From the NCBI GenBank assembly GCA_004335635.1, contig QAXH01002270.1:1-11816 (forward strand): 11,816 nucleotides of DNA. Reading direction: 5' to 3'. Shown piece after piece: positions 1 through 7,233 of this stretch. The position numbers and the translations under genes are program-made. Below the pieces are notes generated by a model. That model was not told the origin of the DNA and did no database searches. It worked only from the letters and a program-made list of their open reading frames with translations. The stretch's first letter is position 1. Each line of letters begins with the position of its first letter. The DNA comes from Chloromonas sp. AAM2. Taxonomy: Eukaryota > Chlorophyta > Chlorophyceae > Chlamydomonadales > Chlamydomonadaceae.

Positions 1-25
1 GCAAGGAGTGGCCGTTTGAGCACGA

Positions 26-786
26 TCATCGTTGTTGGTACCCGTTCACAGTGCCAATAGTGTGAAACTCTGCGCCATCCAGGAGGGCTTGCAGACCACC
101 AATGGGGCTACCATCACTCAGCCATGCTTTGGGTGCTGCTCTGCCTTGTTCAGTGTGGAACACTACATGGGGTGATCATTTCACACGCAGCCCGGCCATA
201 GTGCCATGTCCACATGCCCGCCCCTCACCCACCACTGTCCTGGCCACCAGGCGTGTGCTCGCGCTCGTGGCGCCACCCGCAATGTCCTGACTGCGCGCGG
301 CCAGCTGCGTGGCCCTCCGCAGCACCGCCACCACATCATCCACCCCTAGCGCTTCCACAGTACCATGCGATACAAGCGCTGTCTGCAAGGCAGGAGGGAG
401 AGGGAGGGACGCAACGCTGACTGATGATTGTGTGGAATAGGTACTGGGGTGGTACCTGTTAACACTGGTGAGTTGGAGTTCCGTTGAGGCGTGCTGAAGT
501 CATGCGATTTTTAAGTAAAATATGTTCCTCACGCTTCATGATAGCACTGCTTCTTTCAGCGTGGTTCAGCCTGGCCATCTATACAGCCCTGCTGGGTGTC
601 ATGGTCATCCAATCAGTGGTGGCACTTTATGCTACTAGTGTTATGGGTGCTGTACGTCAGCACACACACCTGCAATGCGGTCCAATCCTCTGCCTGCTCC
701 AACATAGGGTTCATGGGAGGGTACACCATGCGAGGGCCCATGTCTTCCTCCTCCTCGTCCGATGTCAGGCTGCTGCCACTGCTCAT
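26..786 (-). CDS. Small spliced gene of unknown function, acidic N-terminus
   Basis: I do not recognise this protein. On the minus strand three exons join in phase: 786-670, 382-229 and 135-26 (TGA at 28-26). Together they give 126 residues. The splice sites are CAG|GTGTGTG at 670, a strong pyrimidine tract ending TTGCAG| before 382, GG|GTGAGG at 229, and a weaker GAGCAG| before 135. Third positions of exon 2 are strongly G/C, as in the two recognised genes. Residues 2-15 are Ser-rich then acidic (SSGSSLTSDEEEED). They are followed by a Pro/Met segment, then an Ala/Val-rich region from about residue 36 to 90 that is likely helical. No catalytic motif is visible. The start at 786 is the first plausible ATG with no acceptor close upstream, but an extra 5' exon is possible. 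The last exon could instead splice at 42 (GG|GTACCA) and continue beyond the window. The gene is divergent from the RlmN-like gene. Confidence 0.5.
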
Positions 787-1381
787 GCGCACACGATCCA
801 AGGCGCCCAGCCGAGCGTTGGCAAGCGGGCGCCATGCAGGCCCATGCACAGCCCGGACAGGCGCAAGGAAATGCCCAGAGATTAGGCGTGGTGCGCAGGG
901 GCTAGCATGGGCCGTAAAGGCCACATGCATTTGCTCCACTGCTGCTTTACTGTGCCATGCACGCGTTGGCTGCATGGCCGGTCTCTTGGAGGCGGCCCAT
1001 GCATGCAGCCTGTGGCATGTGCCCATTCTGAAATTCTGAAGGTTGCCTTGAACTAATCTGGATCGCATTTCAGGTATTCTTTCTCTTCTGACGATGGCGC
1101 TAATCTGTCTTGGGCTGACTCAACTTGCGGACGTAGAGCCTGCAGCCTGATCGATGCGTCTCGGCAAGTTGGTTTTGTGTCCAGTTGTCGATGTCGATGT
1201 CACTTTCACATGCAGGTCAACGTGAAGAGCAGAGCTGCATTGCCGTTATGCTGCTCTGTTTCTAAGTTTTGGCTCTCAAGTTTACAACATGGTGTAACGC
1301 AATTCTGTTTCGGCAGTGCGTGAACCCTTGCTATCGCGTAATGATTAGTTGTGCCTGTTTGAAAAGGTTGTCTATGTTTAC
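787..1381. promoter_or_regulatory. Divergent intergenic region, presumed promoters
   Basis: This stretch lies between the minus-strand unknown gene and the plus-strand RlmN-like gene, so by position it should hold one or both promoters and 5' leaders. I see no convincing TATA box, no exon with good splice sites and no RNA gene. GCATG-type words are frequent near 990-1020. Assignment as a promoter is by location only. Confidence 0.3.
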
Positions 1382-1561
1382 CAGCACACGCTGATAATGT
1401 GGCACCAACAAGGTCTCATTGGTGGCCATCCTACGAAGCCCTTGCATGGCGGCCAGCCAGTTGTCAGTCGCCCATCCACCGTGAAAGCTTTGACAGCATT
1501 TGTGAGACAGAGACCTCAGCATCGGCATTGGGACGATGCTGAGAGCGTCAATCAGGTACGT
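1382..1561 (-). pseudogene. Decayed Ty1/copia reverse-transcriptase remnant
   Basis: Reading the minus strand, two adjacent frames together resemble the end of a copia-type reverse transcriptase just before RNase H. One frame (from 1538 downward) gives HRPNADAEVSVSQMLSKLSR, which fits the family pattern TRPDIA-AVS-LSRFM. Then, after what looks like a one-base frameshift, the next frame gives DNWLAAMQGLRRMATNE, which fits HW-AA--VLRYL-GT. A preceding TYLIDAL fits the Y--LIGSLLY segment. No YSDADWAG block, LTR or integrase is visible, so this is a short non-functional relic. The match is from memory of the family consensus and has not been searched. Confidence 0.45.
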
Positions 1562-1777
1562 CAACCACCACCATAACCCTGGCATGGTGTGGTCGTCGAG
1601 AGCACAGCTCAAGCGCTACTATATGCTCTCAGGCCTTATAGAGATAAGCCAGCCGATATGCTGCTGCAACCTGCAACAACAAGCTGCTGTTCAGTACATG
1701 CAGCTAAACAGAAGTGGCTACAGGCGGCAGGCGGCAGTGCACAGCGACGAACCAAGCAGCCCCTGTCTGATGCATGC
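1562..1777. other. Upstream/5' region of the RlmN-like gene
   Basis: No gene is supported here. The reading frame of the first RlmN-like exon stays open back to about 1589, with an in-frame ATG at 1658. The base composition from about 1780 to 1867 looks intron-like (CTAAC at 1816-1820, then CTACTGTTCTTTTGCAG), so this stretch may be 5' UTR or intron. Confidence 0.3.
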
Positions 1778-4700
1778 ATGGTGCTTTCTCGCATGTTCCC
1801 TAGATTTGCTAAATCTACTAACCATTTACACAAGAATTGTCCCGGGCAACCTACTGTTCTTTTGCAGACGACCGGGCGCACAATTACAGCCCATGCCGCC
1901 GCCACTGATGTTGGTCAGGTCCCAGAAGTGCTTGTCCCACCGCCCTCAGTGTCCCCGCTCCCGCCCCTGCCACTCAATGCGGGGCTGGGCGTGCTGCCGC
2001 AGCGCAACGGCATGTATGACAGCCAAGGGAAGGCCATGCTGAAGAATCTAACTCTTCCAGAGATGGAGGCCTACATGGCAAGCCTGGGTGAGATGGGAGT
2101 GCTGATTGCCGCGGTTTGGCCAGGAGTTTGAATGTCAGTTGGCCTGGGTGAAACTGAGTATTGCCCGTCAACTCCCGGGCTGTAGGTCTGTGTGTGCAAT
2201 CTCGAACAGTTGATGACGATCATCAGCCTGAATGACACTGGTTGATGTCAGGGCTGTTGAGGTATCCGTGTTTAAACTCGCAAGGGGCATCAGGGACGCA
2301 GGCGGGCAAACCACAACTGATCATTGTCAGCACACATTTTGTGTGAGTGAGGTGGCGGTGTGCATTAACACCTGAACCATGCTGCTTCCTTAACACGGGA
2401 AGCGAGAGACTTTGCTGCACATGGCTTACAAGGTGCACATGGCTTACAAGGTGCACTAGACAAACAACCCAAACCGCCTGCTTGGTGCCCGTTCACAGCC
2501 CTAAGCCAGCCTAATCCTGCCGCCCACCTTTGCCCATGCCCCTTGTCCGTCCCCCTTCCTCAGCCTGCCACCTTGTCCCTTGCCCGTTGCCCTGCCCAAC
2601 CCTGCCCCACCCTGTCCGTTCCTGCTCACTCCAGGCGAGGGCCCCAGGCGTGCCCGGCAGGTGTTCCGAGCTCTGTACGGCGCCAACCACTGGGTCAGGG
2701 ACCTCTCGGAGACGGACGGGGACTCGGCCATCGCATTCAGCGCAGCGTTCAAAACAAAGGTAATCAAGGAACAGACCAACACCACCATCGGAACATCAGC
2801 TGACAAGTGCAGCAGGCACAGTCAAGTCAGACAGCCGCAGCATAAGGCCTGCCTGCCTCCACTGCTGAGCCCTTTCATGCTTTGTTGCTGCTTAACATCG
2901 TCAATTGACTGTCACCTCCATGCTTGCCCCATGCAGATGGCTTCATGCGCGAACGTTTCTGGCGGTTTAGAGCTTCAGTCCGTGCACACAGCGCGGGATG
3001 GCACCCACAAGTTCGTGTTCAAGCTCATTGGGACAGAGGGCACGGCCACAGGCAGCGTGGAGACGGTGCTGATCCCCATGACCAGCAGGAAGAACCGGAA
3101 CCTCAGATACACGGCGTGCTTGTCAACACAAGTCGGTGAGTAAGGATGCCGTCTGGGATGTCAGGCCTGAGGGGCTTGAGATTTCGAACACAGTGTAAGG
3201 GACTAAGGAGTTTAAGGGCAACACATCTTCAGTGCCTATGCCAACTGGGAAGCGTCGTCATTTCGTACAGATTTTGCTTCTGCGTCATGCACCTGTGATA
3301 ATGGTCATGCTTTGTGTCCCGCTGGCCGCAGGGTGTGCTATGAACTGCCAGGTGAGGGACTTCACGTGGGGTGGGGAGAGTGGGGAAGATGGGGAGAGCG
3401 GTATGGATTGCAGTGGGGTAGGTAGGCTGTTGCCTGATCTCATGTTGTTAACTGACAGTGCGGTGGGGCAAACCATCCCATCGTCGGACCCACATCATAA
3501 ACCCACATCCATAGGTTTACACTTTTGTTCACTGTTGTCGTTTCCCTTGTGCTGTTGTGTTCAGTTCTGCTTCACGGGGCGCCTGGGCCTGTTGGGAAAC
3601 CTGAGCAGTGCGCAGGTCGTGGAGCAGGTAGTCATGGCCAGGAGGTGGCTGGCGGAACAGGCAGCCGCAGCCACACCAGTCACATCAGCGGGGGCAGTTG
3701 GGGCAGTTGCGGCAGCCGGCCCAGCGGGGACAGTGGGCAACGCTGCAGCAACACTTGTGACACCAGCCGCACCGGCGGGGGCAGCGGGGCTAGGCGGGGC
3801 CGCGGCCGGCGTGCAGGGTGGCCTGGGGGAGGGGGCACTGGGACATCAGGGGGAGGGCACCGAGGGGTTGGGGGATGAGGGGGAGGCGGCGCAGGGAGCA
3901 CTCAGTCTGCTGGCTGCTGAGCAGGAGGAACAGGACCAGCAACAGGGGTGGCAGGCGGGCACGCCAGGCGGTGTCAGCGGGAGTGGTGACAGGGATGGGG
4001 GTGGGAATGGCGGGCCCAGGAGCGAGTGGTGGAGGGGCAAGCGCACAGGGAGAGGGGATGTGGAGCCCTTCCCAATCGGGAACATCGTCTTCATGGGTAA
4101 GGAGCTGGACGTAAGGGAGCTAGTGCTCAAAATCAGAGCCCACTAGGGTTTGCACAACAGACCACATGACAAGCAGTGCATAACGTAGCTAATCACTCAG
4201 AAGCAGGTTGCGTTCTGATTGGTTGGGTGGTAAACTGTCAAGTCTTAGTTAGCCATACGTGCTGCCGCCTCCAGTTGAAGCTCAGTCAGCCAGACTTTCG
4301 CAGTCTGTCAGCCCGCCACAGATGCGGCCACCAGAACTGAGGCTTGTCAGCAATATTGGGCCAACTGCTAGCGTTGTTGTGGCGTGGTGTTGTTTGACCA
4401 CATGAGTCTAATGCCAGCTTTGTCCCGTCATGCACAGGCATGGGCGAGCCGCTCCACAACTATGACGTGGTGATGGCTGCAATTGACATCCTGACTGACG
4501 GGCTGGGGCTGTCGCACAACAAGATACTTGTTAGCACGGTGGGGCTGGCGGACGCAATGCGCACGTTTCTGGACAGCTGCAAAGCCAAGCTGGCGCTGTC
4601 GCTTCATGCGACGACTGACGAGGTGCGATCACCATCATGGTCAAGGGCCGGACAGGGACCATACTGACAGCTTCTTTAAGAATCATTCGGTGTAGCTACA

Positions 4701-6325
4701 AACAAAAGGAAATAGACACAAGGCTGGGCCTGCTGTTAGGCCCAGTGGAGGCTGCTATTGCATGCCACCACTGCCCAGGATGAGAGTGCAAAGGAAAGGT
4801 AACTGAAGCTGTGGGGTTGATGGTTTGGCAGAAACTAAGGCACCTACCCTCTGAGCTCCAGTCAGTGGCCTTATGTTCAGTGTAATCCCCTCGGTTGGGG
4901 AGCTTACGGGTTGGGTTGTGAAATCACTCCTCGTGTAGCGCCTGCCACAAGTTTGGCATCCGAGCATCGGCTTGCTTCCCCACCTCAACCGCTTTGCTCC
5001 CATCTCTCAGCTTGACATCAGCACAGCCTCTTTATCTCCTACTTTTCGTGTCCCCTCGTGTAGGTTCGTGACTGGATTGTGCCCACCAACAGACGCCACC
5101 CCTTGGGCGAGCTCCTGGGCGTGCTCAGACAACACTTCCCTGTGGGAGCAAGGTGGGGAGGGAGCTCTCGCGACGCGTGCGGGCATGTTGTCACTCTTCA
5201 GGCCGCGGGTACAAGGCTTTCCCGTTCTGTTCATGGCGACCAAATGGCCTCTAACCCCGGTCATCTGGCTCCAGCCAAGCCCGGGTGCTGCGCACACCCA
5301 GCATGCCATTCCTAAGGTGTTGTAAGCTTTGCACAACTACCCACGTGACAGCTGTTGCCCGCCGTGCTATGTCCAACTGTACTTTTGGGCCACAGGCAAG
5401 GGCTCGTATTGTCCTTCTTGTATTGTCCTTGCAGGTGGGATGCTTTCCTGAACAAACCCACTGCACTTGAGTGTTCAGGCATGCACACATCGCACCGCAC
5501 CCGCCAAACATGTCAAGCATCACTCGTCACTAACGGCCACAGTGTTGTGCGCCGCACTACTGCAGGGGCGATCGCTTTGTCTTGCTCGAGTACGTTCTGC
5601 TCGCGGGGGTGAACGACTCGCTTGAGGACGCACACAGGCTGGTGGCCATGACCCGGGACATCTACTGCATGATCAACCTGATCATTTTCAACCCGCACGA
5701 GGGAACGCCCTTCACAAAGAGCACCAATGAGACGGTAAGGGGATGGGCAGGCGACAGGTGACAGGAGGCCAGTCAAGGCAGAGGGTAGGGAGTCATGCTG
5801 CAGGCCTGTGCAGGTGAAGACTGGCTAGGCTGCAGAGGTGTAGTAGCAGCAATGTGTGGTGGACAGAGCACGGTTGCGGCGGGCACATGCCCCCATGCTG
5901 CCTTGTGAGAGCTCGCGCTGCCCTGCACTCCTCTCAATGTGTGTACATCAGGCTGTGTTACATCAGGCTAGCCGAAACCGCATAGCACTGTGTAAGGGGA
6001 TTCAGACGCGAGCGTTACAGTGGTCACACGTGCGTCTGTGTTTGTACATGCAGGCGCAGGCATTTCGTAACGTCCTGATTGCAGCGGGGCGTGTGTGCAC
6101 GCTGCGGCTAAGCAAGGGAGACGACGAAATGGTGAGGCACACAATCTTGGGATGCAGTCTCCTGCTCGGCTCCGGTGTGCTCCGTGACCTGCCCTGGCGT
6201 CTGTCTGTCTCGGGGCGTAGCAGGGGTCAACGTACTTGCACCGGCCAACTGCACACTCATCTGTATCAGCCACCAGCTCTGCAGCGCTCCCTGATGCCGG
6301 TGTCACCGCTCCCTGCCACTGCTGC

Positions 6326-6369
<44 letters not shown>

Positions 6370-6485
6370 GCCAGGCGCGGCGATTGGTGCCTGTCACCTC
6401 CCCGCCCCCTGCCTTCAGGGACCTCCTGGCGGGGGCCACAGCCATGCAGGCCGCCAAGACAGTAGCAGAGGGGCGGAAACCCTAG
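1778..6485 (+). CDS. RlmN/Cfr-family radical-SAM RNA methyltransferase, probably organellar
   Basis: RlmN enzymes methylate C2 of adenine in 23S rRNA (A2503) and some tRNAs, using SAM and a [4Fe-4S] cluster. Proposed exons: 1778-2087, 2635-2759, 2937-3135, 3332-3351, 3565-4096, 4438-4622, 5064-5152, 5566-5734, 6054-6131 and 6375-6485. All are GT-AG with matching phases, giving 605 residues against roughly 350-450 for the family. Motifs in order: [16 protein letters not shown] (88-103), [17 protein letters not shown] with Glu187, Cys206, then the cluster motif CAMNCQFC (Cys213, 217, 220). A 131-residue Ala/Gly insert follows (251-381), then GMGEP (396-400), [38 protein letters not shown] and SKGDDEM (563-569). 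The expected AACGQL with the methyl-carrier Cys is not found after GDDEM. The N-terminus is uncertain. ATG 1778 gives a basic, Ser/Thr-containing leader ([20 protein letters not shown]) that resembles a transit peptide, but TTTTGCAG| at 1867 may be a real acceptor for an upstream exon. From 1868 on the model is firm. Confidence 0.88.
2416..2456. repeat. 18-base tandem repeat, 2.3 copies, in intron
   Basis: The unit TGCACATGGCTTACAAGG occurs exactly at 2416-2433 and 2434-2451, followed by TGCAC. It lies inside the 547-base first intron (2088-2634) of the RlmN-like gene. Nothing else is recognised in that intron apart from a long C-rich tract (about 2520-2630) ahead of the acceptor. Confidence 0.85.
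4724..4745. repeat. Perfect 8-base inverted repeat (hairpin) in intron
   Basis: CTGGGCCT (4724-4731) and AGGCCCAG (4738-4745) are perfect reverse complements around a six-base loop. The site is near the 5' end of the 441-base intron 4623-5063. No U-tract follows, so it is not a bacterial-type terminator. It may be a chance hairpin. Confidence 0.6.
4755..5003 (-). other. Intronic minus-strand open frame, possibly repeat-derived
   Basis: Within intron 4623-5063 the minus strand is open for 82 codons and includes [20 protein letters not shown]. It has no recognisable domain, no splice partners, and lies antisense inside an intron of a well-supported gene. It could be a fragment of a dispersed element. 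I see no evidence that it is expressed. Confidence 0.15.
5958..6053 (+). repeat. Dispersed repeat, copy A (ends at a splice acceptor)
   Basis: The core GCTAGCCGAAACCGCATAGC, then TGTGTAAGGGGATTCAGA, matches copies at 6890-6997 and 9869-9955. This copy diverges in its middle from the other two but ends in ACATGCAG at 6053, like copy B. That terminal CAG is the acceptor for the RlmN-like exon 6054-6131. A short duplication, TACATCAGGCT, precedes it at 5944-5954. Confidence 0.7.
6328..6366 (+). repeat. (GT)n microsatellite next to the last splice acceptor
   Basis: An uninterrupted 39-base GT/TG tract lies in the last intron (6132-6374) of the RlmN-like gene. It is only a few bases before two alternative acceptors, AG at 6368-6369 and AG at 6373-6374. 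It occupies the place where the polypyrimidine tract should be. Length variation between individuals is likely, and assembly errors are possible. Confidence 0.95.
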
Positions 6486-6834
6486 GACCGGCCTCCGTGT
6501 TCCACATGCTGGCTGGAATAGCAGCAGTCTCAACGTTCACACCCAGCTCTTGTGCTAATACACGGACACCTTGCTAGTCTTTTCGTTATTCTTGGACAGT
6601 TACTAAGAATGAGGGAGGAGCAGGCATGGCTTCATTCCCTGCCCTTACCGTTCTTCCCTGTGACTTGCATGTGTGATCTGACTGAATTCATTTCTTGGCT
6701 TCGTTTGTATTCTTGTGCTTTCTGTCAGCTGCTTCAGGCTCCTGTTGATGGTCTTGTCTGCCCTGTACCCAAAACGATACGACAGTTGCGGGCCTCGTAG
6801 CCTGCCCTTTTAGCAAGCAAGACCTGTGGTAGTT

Positions 6835-6839
6835 TGTAA
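6835..6839 (+). terminator. TGTAA polyadenylation signal for the RlmN-like gene
   Basis: TGTAA, the usual poly(A) signal of chlorophycean algae, lies about 350 bases after the stop codon, in TAGTTTGTAACTATAAC. Cleavage would be expected some 10-20 bases downstream. Its position before the next gene fits, but a five-base word is weak evidence alone. Confidence 0.5.
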
Positions 6840-6889
6840 CTATAACAAGGTGCCACACTGACAAACCCACAAGGTGCTTGATGGCATGC

Positions 6890-6997
6890 TTACATCAGCC
6901 TAACGAAACCGCAGATCATGTGTAAAGGGGATTCAGAGAGCATTCCCCAGCATTCCCACCTGTCCTACATATCCACCGGTTGTGATGACACATGCAG
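6890..6997 (+). repeat. Dispersed repeat, copy B (intergenic)
   Basis: This copy has TTACATCAGCCTAACGAAACCG, then ATGTGTAAAGGGGATTCAGAGAGC. It then shares CCCACCTGTCCT, ATCCACCGGT and a terminal ATGCAG with copy C. It lies between the two plus-strand genes. No terminal inverted repeats or target-site duplication are evident. Confidence 0.7.
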
Positions 6998-7233
6998 GTA
7001 AGGTGCAGCTGGCAGAAGCGTCATACTCTATCTTGGACTACCGAATGATCATCACACCACGCTGCGGCTACAGTGCTATACGGGCTCAGCTAGGCTGATG
7101 AACGACAAAAAAGTGCTGGAAAGGCTGCTCTCAAAAAAACCGGCATGCCAGTCTGTCAGCTCAGCTCAAGCAAACAGCCTTGGTGCGCTCGCATACTTAC
7201 AAACCTGACAGTGTATTCAGCCCACAGCACAAA

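Larger units (their letters stand above)
6486..7233. other. 3' UTR of RlmN-like gene plus intergenic/5' region of dynamin gene
   Basis: From the TAG at 6483-6485 to the dynamin ATG at 7234 no coding exon is supported. The left part is the presumed 3' UTR up to about 6855, then comes a dispersed repeat copy (6890-6997). The last 236 bases should hold the dynamin gene's promoter or leader. I recognise no TATA box there. Confidence 0.6.

Noticed and set aside
484..885. Plus-strand frame with a hydrophobic, membrane-like stretch (IALLLSAWFSLAIYTALLGV)
   Set aside because: It lies antisense in the intron of the minus-strand gene and across its first exon. Codon third positions are A/T-rich, unlike the real genes here, and no splice partners or domain are visible.
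1397..1555. Upstream exon of the RlmN-like gene ending CAG|GTACGT
   Set aside because: Phase and donor fit, but it is antisense to the copia relic and its codon use is weak. It is kept only as an alternative N-terminus.
1636..1905. RNase H domain of the copia element on the minus strand
   Set aside because: Only a vague resemblance, and the order would be wrong: RNase H should follow, not precede, the reverse-transcriptase fragment on that strand.
3680..3901. Pro-rich minus-strand frame (and the similar one at 3846-4130)
   Set aside because: It is the antisense shadow of the Ala/Gly-rich insert of the RlmN-like gene, with no independent support.
6132..6375. GCSLLLG in the read-through of the last intron as a substitute for ACGQLG
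   Set aside because: It would require retaining a sequence with a good GTGAGG donor, and the surrounding residues do not match the family. It is probably coincidence.
5856..6485. 209-codon plus-strand frame as a single gene
   Set aside because: It is two real exons of the RlmN-like gene (6054-6131 and 6375-6485) joined through introns that happen to be open, including the TG tract and repeat copy A.
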